Shown here piece after piece: positions 1 through 9,720 of a stretch of DNA of 64,000 nucleotides. The position numbers and the translations under genes were made by a program. The DNA is from Tomocerus qinae (lineage: Eukaryota; Arthropoda; Collembola; Entomobryomorpha; Tomoceridae), in contig CM034546.1 of the NCBI GenBank assembly GCA_020055645.1, forward strand, positions 15,314,001 to 15,378,000, in the 5' to 3' direction. The notes beneath the pieces are model-generated. The model worked only from the letters and a program-made list of their open reading frames with translations. It was not told the DNA's origin and ran no database searches. The first letter of the stretch is position 1; each line of letters starts with the position of its first letter.

Positions 1-659
1 GTTTACCTTGCCAGTCAATTACAAATCTTAAAAGCCATTTAAGTTTTAGCAAATTTAAATGACTTAAAGTACAGTGAAAATTTGAAAATGACCCCCTAAT
101 ATATTATTTCTTTGAAACCAAAAATATACTGACTGCATCACGTAGGCAAACTCAGCCAATGGCATCGATAAAAATTCCTAAAACCTCTTGATCACAGTCT
201 TATATATTAGCTATTAATTTAAACATTTATTTAAGTTTAGTCCTAGAAGAGCAGAAACATTATATTCAATTGCATTTCTACCAGTAATCTACCCACACGA
301 CATAATAATTTTATCTAATGAACTAACTAATACATATCTAACACCTGACGATTAGTGACAGATAGTATGTCGTCGGTGGTAACCGTAGCGTACTTAGGAT
401 GTGCCTAGTCGTGGTTCTGAAATGTCATTTAAAGTATACAACACGCCAACAGACATAGCCTTCAGACCAGCTGGATAAATGAGACTTCTTTTTTCGTTTC
501 GGGAATAAATTCATAGAAATAAATTGAAATTTATTTAATTAAAGGCTAGTCCCATTATTGAAATAAAAATTTTAATCCAAGTTTTGTTGACGGCATTAAA
601 ATAAATAAAATATTCACCATTTTTAAATAAAATTTTGGAAATTTTTAGTGCTAAATGTA
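1..659. other. No gene seen
   Basis: AT-rich DNA with stop codons in all frames over short distances. I see no splice-bounded open stretch, no recognisable protein fragment and no clear tandem array here. Confidence 0.5.
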
Positions 660-720
660 GGACTTCTTTAGTCTCGGGAATTTCCCGGGAAATTCCCGGG
701 AAGTCTCATTTCCCGGGACT
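660..720. repeat. GC-rich palindromic cluster of TTCCCGGGA motifs
   Basis: A perfect 24-bp palindrome lies at 675-698, built from GGGAATTTCCCGGGAAATTCC, and a further CCCGGG follows at 712-717. It stands out from the AT-rich surroundings. It may be the subterminal part of a small inverted-repeat transposon, but no target duplication could be assigned. Confidence 0.5.
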
Positions 721-750
721 GGCCAAAACTACTCGAGACTGGATGCCCTA

Positions 751-1000
751 ACTAGAATATATTTAAAAGTACTAGAATTTATTTAAAAGTACTAGAATTT
801 GTTTAAAAGTACTAGAATTTATTTAAAAGTACTAGAATTTGTTTAAAAGTACTAGAATTTATTTAAAAGTACTAGAATTTATTTAAAAGTACTAGAATTT
901 GTTTAAAAGTACGAGAATTTATTTAAAAGTACTAGAATTTATTTAAAAGTACTAGAATTTATTTAAAAGTACTAGAATTTATTTAAAAGTACTAGAATTT
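751..1000. repeat. 20-bp minisatellite (about 12 units)
   Basis: Head-to-tail units close to ACTAGAATTTATTTAAAAGT, alternating ATTTAAAAGT and GTTTAAAAGT variants. Units are nearly identical, so the array is young or homogenised. It is a simple tandem repeat with no spacers, not a CRISPR array. Confidence 0.95.
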
Positions 1001-1124
1001 GTTGTAATATTCTGATATTGGGTGCGTTACATATTGAATTCGGGTACAGAATGTTTGGATTTCGGGGGGGGAGCTATTTGCATTTGGTGTTGAGTTATTT
1101 TATATATATTTTCTACCCCTTGTG

Positions 1125-2228
1125 CACGTTGGAAGGAGTATACAGAAAATTGATATATATTATGCATATAACAAATTTCACTGATTTCAATCCTAGGAGA
1201 CTCTAATAACTAGTATCTGACACTTTTTTGCGGAAAAAATTTTTCAGGGGGGCGTAATCCCCATTTGGGGCTATCTTCGTTCCCTTCTGACGTATGGCCT
1301 TGAAATTAGCATAGCATCTGTCTTAAAGGTAGGTTAGGTTATATACTGAGTTTCATCACAAAATTCGCAATACTTTCTGAAATATTGCATTTTTAAGTCT
1401 AAATTTTAACGTTTTGTGACCTCATTTGACCGCATATATCTTGCAAGATAGGATCGATATAGGACATTTTACATTTTTAACCCATGAAAGGCATATATGT
1501 GCATCGATTTTAATTGGAATTAGAAAAAGAACAAGCCCACTTTAGGAGATATTGTGTCTTAAAGTTTGGGTAGTAAAGGGTACAGAAATTGTGGCGAAGC
1601 TTGACATAATGTTGAACTCGAGGTTGAAGATGCAGCATAAAAAGAAATTGACGACAAAAGCGGAATGGAATAGAGTCATCAACAACCCATTTTATCAAAA
1701 GAAATTCCATTATTTGACTATTTGTGTTGCTAAACTTTGGTCACTTACTACAGCTTCGCTACAATTTCTGTACCCTTTACTACCCAAACTTTAAGACACA
1801 ATATCTCCTAAAGTGGGCTTGTTCTTTTTCTAATTCCAATTAAAATCGATGCACATATATGCCTTTCATGGGTTAAAAATGTAAAATGTCCTATATCGAT
1901 CCTATCTTGCAAGATATATGCGGTCAAATGAGGTCACAAAACGTTAAAATTTAGACTTAAAAATGCAATATTTCAGAAAGTATTGCGAATTTTGTGATGA
2001 AACTCAGTATATAACCTAACCTACCTTTAAGACAGATGCTATGCTAATTTCAAGGCCATACGTCAGAAGGGAACGAAGATAGCCCCAAATGGGGATTACG
2101 CCCCCCTGAAAAATTTTTTCCGCAAAAAAGTGTCAGATACTAGTTATTAGAGTCTCCTAGGATTGAAATCAGTGAAATTTGTTATATGCATAATATATAT
2201 CAATTTTCTGTATACTCCTTCCAACGTG
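1125..2228. mobile_element. Foldback (long terminal inverted repeat) element, 1104 bp, 5-bp target duplication
   Basis: Two arms at 1125-1600 and 1753-2228 are reverse complements of each other over about 476 bp with no mismatch noticed, around a 152-bp loop. The element begins CACGTTGGAAGG and ends CCTTCCAACGTG. It is flanked on both sides by TTGTG (1120-1124 and 2229-2233), a 5-bp target site duplication. There is no transposase ORF, so it is non-autonomous. A CAC...GTG terminus with a 5-bp duplication is also seen in the Transib/RAG group, but that assignment is only a suggestion. Near-identity of the arms implies recent mobility or gene conversion between arms. Confidence 0.9.
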
Positions 2229-2233
2229 TTGTG

Positions 2234-2759
2234 TCTAGTTAATCGAACATTGAATCACCTTGGCTTGGCATGTATAAGTATTTGCATATCTCAATCTACT
2301 TTTGCACTGCAAGTTACCTTGAGTGAGCTTAAAGTATGTATATGTATGGCAACACAGATAAACCATGTAGAACTTACCCTTAGGACTTCAAAATCATTTC
2401 TTCAACAATTAAAAATAAATTCCTCCTGAACAACAAAAAACCCATTTCTAGGAATTATACAACAAATCCAGGAAATGTTCCCTTACATGTCATAAAAAAT
2501 TGGGATCTCTAGGTTCTTGAGCTCAGTACGTTTTGTTTAGAAAACCCCGAAATAAGCAATTCGAGTATATACTTACGGGTTAAAAGTAGCGGTGGTTGCA
2601 ACTAAATATCTACCGAACGGAAAAAAACCCATTTCCAGAACTTCAGTATGACCTTCGTCGCTAAATAATCTACGAGTACACAAAATTTAAAGACCCTATT
2701 TCTCTGTGCTCTGTGTCAAATGTTCAATCATAAATGGGTGCCCTTATGCGGTTCTCTCC
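2234..2759. other. No gene seen
   Basis: Unique AT-rich sequence between the foldback element and the first copy of a duplicated block. The longest open stretch is short and without recognisable features. Confidence 0.5.
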
Positions 2760-3230
2760 TTTTAGATGTTTTAATATTTGTTGGCAAAAGTAATTTATCC
2801 CAGTCTTACAATTATAACTCGTCTCAATAACCGAGCTAATAAAACGACACAAAATTGTTTATTAGTTCCAAGTAAAGATATTTTCGGAAGAAAAGACTTC
2901 TACCAACCTATATACTGTTGTTAGATTTATGTTTATAAACCGAAAGCTAGTTTTGCATTAATTTTGATACCCATGATAGGAAACATCAACTTTTAAAATC
3001 AAATTGAGTTTTTCATGATTTAAGAGGATTAAACTAAAAAATTATTAAATCCGCTTCTATTTATTCTGAAAGTTGTTGTAAAACTACAGACTTAAAGACA
3101 AGTAGTTTCACATTTATTTTTGAATTACCTTTTTATGATAAAATCCTTTTGAATGGTTGAATTTCGTGAGAAAGATTATTAAATTATTGTTGAATATGTT
3201 AGTCAGCATTGGTATAATGGGCATTTCTAA
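2760..3230. repeat. Direct duplicated block, copy 1
   Basis: About 470 bp that recurs in the same orientation at 5621-6085 with only scattered substitutions and small indels. Both copies run into a 30-bp minisatellite at their right end, so block and minisatellite were duplicated together. Confidence 0.9.
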
Positions 3231-3720
3231 TGACCAATTGGCGAACTTGGCAATTTGTAATGACTTAGTGTGGTACTTGGGATTTTTATTGACTAATTAG
3301 TGTACTTGGCCTTTCTAGTTACTAATGGGTGTCCTGGTCATTTTAGTAACCAATTGGTGTACTTATTATTTCTGGAAATTAGTAGGGGTGCTTGTTATTA
3401 TTAGTAACTAATTGGTGTATATGGGCATTTCTAGTAACTAATTGGTGTATATGGGCATTTCTAGTAACTAATTGGTGTATATGTGCATTTCTAATAACTA
3501 ATTGGTGTATATGGGCCTTTTTATTAACTAATTGGTGTATATAGGCATTTCTAGTAACTAGTTGGCGTATAAGGGCATTTCTAGTAACTAATTGGTGTAT
3601 ATGGGCATTTCTAGTAACTTGTTAGTGTACATGGGCATTTCTACAAACTATTGGGAGTACTTGTCATTTCTACGAACTAATTGGTTCATTTGGTATTTTT
3701 TATCACATTGATAGAGTTTT
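3225..3720. repeat. 30-bp minisatellite, long array
   Basis: Repeats of a unit containing CTAGTAACTAATTGGTGTAT followed by ATGGGCATTT. The units are most regular at 3400-3640 and degenerate toward both edges. A short array of the same unit sits at 6085-6212, next to the second copy of the flanking block. Confidence 0.9.
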
Positions 3721-4540
3721 TTAATTATTATGTTGACCTTTATAGGTAGAATCGGCAATTAGGATATTTCGTTTGACCATGTAGAATACAAAAATTTAGC
3801 TTTTTACGATTTGTCATTTCTGTTCATGTTGGTAGGCCCCATTGTCGTGCTTGTCATTTGCAAAAACTTTGTTATCATTATAATAATAGCAATTCATATA
3901 CCTCTTAACATCAACAAACGAGCTTCAAATTTTTACTGGATGTTCATCTCATAGTCAGAACCTTAAATGATCATTTTCATAACAATCGGTTTCATAGAAA
4001 TCGTTTTCTGAATTTTTGAAAATGAAATTTTAACATGGGAGGGATTGGGAAAAGTTCAAATTGCCAAACCTATCTCCTCCTACAGTTTTCATTCAATCAC
4101 AATCAAATTTTTTTTGAAGCTTCTAAGGACCAACATTGAGGTCCGCAAGTAGCGGATTTTTGATATTTTAATTCTACGATTTTTAAATGAATTTAGAAAA
4201 TTCAATTATCCATTCGTGCTTCTCCGTGTATAAGGGGCTACATTGACTACACACTGTAAATACGACCATGGCTCACATAGATGGCGCATGATCTCTTTCC
4301 CTTCAGTTTTAGCTACACATAAACCTGCTCCGTTGTTGGGGCTGCGAGAAACGAACAGTTTAATAGTTTCAATAAACAGGTGAAACAGAAATAGATTTTT
4401 TGGTTTGTCAGTTTTCATCTTTGAATATCTGTCAAATCATTCATGATTTAAAATAAAATAATTGGACTAATTAACATATAAGTGGTAATTAAAATAACAC
4501 GTTTAATTAAAGTGAGGGGATAGATTAAAACTAAATAACG
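3721..4540. other. No gene seen
   Basis: AT-rich sequence without recognisable coding content. A 70-codon open stretch on the minus strand near 4206-4418 has no similarity I know and no splice context. Confidence 0.45.
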
Positions 4541-4544
4541 AGGA

Positions 4545-5025
4545 AGATTAAAATGGTTTACTTAAAATAACGGGGTTAATTAAAATAACGAGGTTAATTA
4601 AAATAAAGAGGTTAATTAAAACAAAGAGGTTAATTAAAACAAAGAGGTTAATTAAAACAAAGAGGTTAATTAAAACAAAGAGGTTAATTAAAACAAAGAG
4701 GTTAATTAAAACAAAGAGGTTAATTAAAACAAAGAGGTTAATTAAAACAAAGAGGTTAATTAAAACAAAGAGGTTAATTAAAACAAAGAGGTTAATTAAA
4801 ACAAAGAGGTTAATTAAAACAAAGAGGTTAATTAAAACAAAGAGGTTAATTAAAACAAAGAGGTTAATTAAAACAAAGAGGTTAATTAAAACAAAGAGGT
4901 TAATTAAAACAAAGAGGTTAATTAAAACAAAGAGGTTAATTAAAACAAAGAGGTTAATTAAAACAAAGAGGCTAATTAAAACAAAGAGGTTAATTAAAAC
5001 AAAGATGTTAATTAAAATATTGGAA
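4545..5025. repeat. 18-bp minisatellite, array 1 (about two dozen units)
   Basis: Highly homogeneous units of AAAACAAAGAGGTTAATT, with more diverged units (AAAATAACGAGGTTAATT type) at the left edge. Because 18 is a multiple of three, the array is open in some frames by chance. These are not genes. Confidence 0.95.
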
Positions 5026-5029
5026 ATGT

Positions 5030-5362
5030 TTTTAATGACGGGGTTATTTAAATGACGAGGTTATTTAAATGACGAGGTTATTGAAAATGACGGGGTTATT
5101 GAAAATGACAAGGTTATTGAAAATGACGAGGTTATTGAAAATGACAAGGTTGTTGAAAATGACGGGGTTATTGAAAATGACAAGGTTATTGAAAATGACA
5201 AGGTTATTGAAAATGACAAGGTTATTGAAAATGACAAGGTTATTGAAAATGACAAGGTTATTGAAAATGACAAGGTTATTGAAAATAACGGGGTTATAGA
5301 CAATGACAGGGTTATTGAAAATGATGGGGTTATTTAAAATGACGGGGTTTTTCAAAATCACG
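5030..5362. repeat. 18-bp minisatellite, array 2 (about 17 units)
   Basis: Units close to GAAAATGACAAGGTTATT, with GACGAGG and GACGGGG variants. It abuts array 1 and the unit resembles that of array 1 at about two thirds of positions, with intermediate units at 5040-5090. Both probably descend from one array. Long open frames on both strands here are periodicity artefacts. Confidence 0.95.
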
Positions 5363-5620
5363 TTAACCCAGGGCTAAGTGTTTGAACCTGTTTCACAGCA
5401 AAGAATCCCTTAGTCACAAAACAACACAATTTAAGCAACGTTAATCACAAATTGTTTCGCCACATTGAATATCCAAATTACATAATAAATGTAATATAAT
5501 TTTATTAGTAAAATTATATAACAGCGTTCGACAATGTCAGGTTAACATAGGTTCGATTAATAACAACTGCTTCACGGTATAAAAAATTCACTAATCAAGA
5601 AATTAGAATTTAGATAAAAT

Positions 5621-6085
5621 TTTTAGATGTTTTAATGTTTGTTGGCAAAAGTAATATATCCCAGTCTTACAATTATAACTCGTCTCAATAACCGAGCTAA
5701 TAAAACAAAACAAAATGTTTATTAGTTCCAAGTAAAGATATTTTCGGAAGAAAAGACTTCTACCAACCTATATACTGTTGTTAGATTTATGTTTATAAAC
5801 CGAATGCTAGTTTTGCATTAATTTTGATACCCATGATAGGAAACATCAACTTTTAAAATCAAATTGAGTTTGTCATGATTTAAGAGGATTAAACTAAAAA
5901 ATTATTCAATCCGCTTTTATTTATTCTAAAGGTTGTAGTTGTAAAACTACAAACTTAAAAACAAGTAGTTTCACATTTATTTTTGAATTACCTTTTTATG
6001 ATATAATCCTTTTGAATGGTTGAATTTCGTGAGAAAGATTATTAAATTATTGTTGAATATGTTAGTCAGCATTGGTTTAATGGGG
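5621..6085. repeat. Direct duplicated block, copy 2
   Basis: Second copy of the block at 2760-3230, in the same orientation. It differs by small changes, such as a few bases in a run after TAAAACAAAACAAAAT. Confidence 0.9.
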
Positions 6086-6212
6086 GATTTCTAATTGTAA
6101 TTAATTGTGTGTATTTGGGCATTTCTAGTAACTAATTGGTGTATATGGGCATTTCTCATAACTAATTGGTGTATATGGGCATTTCTCATAACTAATTGGT
6201 GTATATGGGCAT
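6085..6212. repeat. 30-bp minisatellite, short array
   Basis: Three to four units of the same 30-bp motif as at 3225-3720, adjoining the second copy of the duplicated block. Confidence 0.9.
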
Positions 6213-6235
6213 AAATATACGTAAATCTTTGTCTC

Positions 6236-6660
6236 TGTTGCCAAAATTTGTAGCAGTGTCAGAAATTATAGCAGTGCTTTCTCTAACCAACAGCTTTCAC
6301 CAAGACTTGTAATTTTTTGAAATATTGAATGGTTGACGGTATAACTTTTGAATGTAAACTCATAGAAGGTAAAAATTGATTTATTTCAACTAGCGTAAGA
6401 TAACTATCTTCATTGCCGTTGTTGCCAAAATTTGTAGAAGTGCTTTCTCAGACCAACAGCTTACATCAAGACTTGTAATTTTTTGAAATATTTGATGGTG
6501 GACGGCATAACTTTTGAATGTAATGTCACACAGGTTCAAAATTGATGAAACTCAACTTGCATAAATTCATTGACTTTGCATCAGATGCCAAAATTTGCAG
6601 CAGTGCTTACTCAGACCAGCAGCTTTCACCAATACTTGGAGTTTTTGGAATTCGGATCTT
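6236..6660. repeat. Degenerate ~175-bp tandem triplication
   Basis: Three units start with GCCAAAATTTGTAG/CAG near 6238, 6425 and 6588. Each continues through GACCAACAGCTTTCA and ACTTGTAATTTTTTG. The third unit breaks off at about 6655, where a retroelement-like coding fragment starts. Confidence 0.8.
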
Positions 6661-6858
6661 CAAAATAAATATTCTATTAATTACCCTTTCGAGGTAATAG
6701 GTCTATTTGTTGGAGCCCGTGGAACAATTCCTACTTTTCTTGAAGCATTGTGCAAAAGATTTAACTTGCCATCAGATTTAATGGAACAAGTTGCAATCGC
6801 TGCTGTGAAAGGTACTGCTTCAATTTTACAAAATCATCTTTTTAAAATTCATACATAA
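6661..6858 (+). pseudogene. Retroelement polyprotein C-terminal fragment
   Basis: An open stretch of about 65 codons contains the pattern GLFVGARGTIPTFL, then roughly 35 residues on HLF, and a stop at 6856-6858. A G-A-R-G-T-I-P segment followed by a hydrophobic helix and an (I/L)-x-N-H-L ending is common at the C-terminus of reverse-transcriptase polyproteins in invertebrate genomes. There is no RT domain upstream: the fragment directly abuts the triplicated repeat. It is therefore a truncated relic, not a gene. The family assignment comes from memory of the motif and is moderate. Confidence 0.5.
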
Positions 6859-6879
6859 TGTTATCAAACTTTTCTTTAT

Positions 6880-7740
6880 TTTTCACTATTTTATCTTTAA
6901 ATTCGTTTTTGTTTACACTATTGAATTATGTTGCTGTCTTTTGGCAATCTCAATTTGAGACAGTAAAATAGTATATATATGTTAGACTATATAGCTCCCC
7001 TAATCTATGTCTACGTATACTTATGCAGACGCTTTCCATTGATGAGAGTCAATCAGTATTAAATTTTGTCGCCAGTAAATTGCTTCATTTCGGACGGACG
7101 TCAGCAGAATATTCGTACCGTCTCAAAAATTTAATATTATATAATTGATAAAATTAACTGCCTTTCCTCAACGGGATATGCAGATTCATTGATTGACACA
7201 TATGTCCTCGACCTCTGTGTCTGCATATACATATCTGTATACGAAATTAACCACACAATCACAAGAACTGCACACAAATCTCTGCTTTATAGCATGATGT
7301 GTGGTGGCTGACATATTGCTTTTCTCCAGGTAAGTACTGCAACGAGGGTAAAGTGTGGTAAGCACACCCTCATTCACTACATCAGAGCTCGAGACAGGAC
7401 ACTTGTTCTTTTAAACTCTCCTCATCAGTGACAGAAATATGAAGTAAGTTTTATTTATTCTTTTCATATATGTACTACTTCATTTATATCCTATGAATCA
7501 TTGAACAATAACAAAAATAGCAATATACTAATTGTTTTTTTTCTATAGATATAATAATCAATATAATGATAAATGTGTCAATGTACGACAAATAATTTTT
7601 ATATGCCGTAAAGGACCATCCCTTACAACTCTGAAATCTAATCAATTAAAAATTATTTTTTTTTTAAAAATTACTTTAATCCGAGATCTACCGAATAATT
7701 ATAATGCGTTGTGCTTGTTTATAATATTATAATATAATTA
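6880..7740. other. No gene seen
   Basis: AT-rich sequence with short unremarkable open frames. A pyrimidine-rich tract ending in TTTTAG at 7743-7748 could be a 3' splice site for the coding segment that follows, but no upstream exon was recognised. Confidence 0.4.
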
Positions 7741-7749
7741 TCTTTTAGG

Positions 7750-8654
7750 CCCCCTGCTGGGAAAATCCTAAGGAATTCAGAAGGCTTTGGATCGCTCTGG
7801 TCAGAAGAGGTCGAAGCCAACGAAGATGAAATTCTGAAGGACGACGACGAAATTGAAGTCCTACGTTCTCCTGGCCTGGTACGCTCCCCAGGTCTGTCAG
7901 ACCAATTCGAAAGGAGCAAAATCGAAGATCCACCTATGACACCAGCGGACCTCGAACCTCCGAAGGAAACGGTGTTTTCCTGCAGTAGCAACGAGTGGCA
8001 GTTGGTGAACAGGAATAAATCAAGTAAGCTGCAAAAGCCTAATAGAGACCTAATTCCTCATCGCCCTAAGACAGACCACCAAACAAAAAGGTTCCAAGGC
8101 CAGGTTGCACCAATGTCACTGTCACATTTAGAGCTGACAGCCTGGCCGAGATCCCTCAAACTTTGGCTGAGTCTGTCAGGGTATATCTTGATATCAAAAT
8201 CAGGGAGGAGTCAAACCTCCCCTTTGCTATACAAATTGAAACGCGTAAGATTCTTGGAGGCAACATTATCTATGTTTGTGCTAACCCTGACACTGCAAAC
8301 TGGATTATAGCCAAAATAGATGAATTTTTTCCTACAGTGGATTGTACTGAGCTTCTCCAGCAGCCCTTACAGGGTTGGCTGGATGAAAACTTGAAACAAT
8401 CTGTCGTATCTATCCAAATTTTTAATAAAAGCTTGCCTAATTATGTTGAATTTTTTGAACAGCTTTCTAAGCAAAATCCGGGTTTCGATGAAGCATGGAA
8501 ATGGGTGTCAATTCGCTCTATTCCAGTGCCAAAAGACGAACCGGCCTTCTACATCAGTTACTTTCGGGTTGAGGAGAAGTGCGTACTATACCTAAAGGCA
8601 AACAATTGGACATTGTTTCATCTCTCTGGCTCCCTGACAGTGAGAGAACAATAG
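7750..8654 (+). pseudogene. DUF4780-like retroelement-associated ORF with a frameshift
   Basis: Coding-looking sequence runs from just after a possible acceptor (TTTTAG at 7743-7748) to a stop at 8652-8654, with AATAAA at 8699-8704. The first part is acidic (runs of Glu/Asp, residues EILKDDDEIEVL) and then Pro/Lys-rich. It then changes reading frame by one base near 8090-8120. The second part, about 180 codons, contains IREESNLPFAIQIETRKILG, a GWLDENL segment and a C-terminal Y-F-R-V-x-E-K-C-V-L-Y-L-K stretch. Its pattern resembles DUF4780 domains, which are often attached to arthropod retroelements. The frameshift suggests a dead copy or a sequence error. Composition is less AT-rich than the surroundings, as expected for a mobile-element ORF. 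I saw no catalytic domain. Its function is unknown. Confidence 0.55.
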
Positions 8655-9339
8655 ACCATTGTTCAGCCATACCCCATTTATTATGTCATTTATTGGAAAA
8701 TAAATTACACCATGAATCCTTTCAGTAATTGTGTTTGTCTTATTCTTTCGCTATACAGAAGATCATTCACTTGCCTAAGTATTACGTATTTTTACCATAG
8801 ATGTAGCTAGGTCTTCTGGCATATACATAATAACATACCCCTTCTGTTACGCAGGAGCACTAATTCAAAATTATCTAGGATTGGTGACCAGATTTACCCT
8901 CATTGTAATTAATGTTTTACATATTTATGATTGCATTGACGTATATCTGGTCGGGTATCAAAAGTGTCACGGGAGCCACGGCAAGTAAGCCCTAGAGGCT
9001 TGAGCGGTAGTGCAGCTTACTCATCAATAGCAAGTTTGCACTCTCCCACTAACAAACATTCCACATTGATATTGGGAAAATTGAAGGTCTGTCCCACCCT
9101 CTAACTGATTTTACAAAACTAGCCGGTTGCGTCAAATGTCTAACGTGTACCGCACTTCAGATTATAATTGTAAATGTGAAAATAAATGTAAATACAATTA
9201 TAATCTCTACCTACCTTTTGCATTTGAATGCAGCATTTACCATAATGCACCATTCCTTCGGTTATTAACCAAACTTATTCCTTCGGTTATCATACAATAT
9301 TTTATACTAAACTATAATTTATACTCCTATGTCACAATA
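8655..9339. other. No gene seen
   Basis: Contains the AATAAA for the preceding ORF and then unremarkable AT-rich sequence. No RNA gene was recognised. Confidence 0.4.
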
Positions 9340-9720
9340 TGTATGTCTGGTAGGGGAACCTAGGGAACCTGTATATATTGCATAACACAAAACCTACTCC
9401 CCCATGTGTAACGCAAGTGCTGACTGCAACACTTTTGAATACCTCCTTCCCCATTAACTGCCCACGTAATATATGCATGTAACTTAGAAGCGAAAAAGTT
9501 ATTATCTTGGTTTGGGAAACTGGGGCTGCAGCTAATTTATCCTCTACTATAGACATAAATGTATTTTAATGTAAATATATTTTGTATTTACAAAGTTAAC
9601 ATAATTACCTAATGGGATGTTTTCGAAATTGTTTTTATTACTGTGAAGGGTGGCCTGCTGAATTTCTCTTGAGTGCTAGGTTTGCCCCTTAGCTGGGTTC
9701 ACTAGTATAATGTATTATGT
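9340..9720. repeat. Dispersed repeat family 1, copy 1
   Basis: About 380 bp that recurs in inverted orientation at 62235-63190, with extra DNA in the middle there. A short third piece is at 47385-47445 (same TGCTGGGTTCACTAG end). The family ends in GGTTCACTAG. No ORF is preserved, so the class is unknown. Confidence 0.8.

Noticed and set aside
1510..1794. Open frames on both strands in the foldback element
   Set aside because: They cover the loop and inner arms, are mutually antisense and show no recognisable features.
4206..4418. 70-codon minus-strand open frame
   Set aside because: No similarity known to me and no splice or polyadenylation context; length expected by chance.
5061..5361. 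Long overlapping open frames on both strands with repeating peptides
   Set aside because: Produced by an 18-bp tandem repeat (multiple of three); no start context or homology.
3225..5362. CRISPR-like repetition
   Set aside because: Units are strictly head-to-tail without unique spacers, and the genome is eukaryotic: minisatellites.
8113..8149. A 37-nt GT...AG segment that would fix the frame change in the DUF4780-like ORF
   Set aside because: Too short for a spliceosomal intron with a branch site, and the sequence inside still looks coding.
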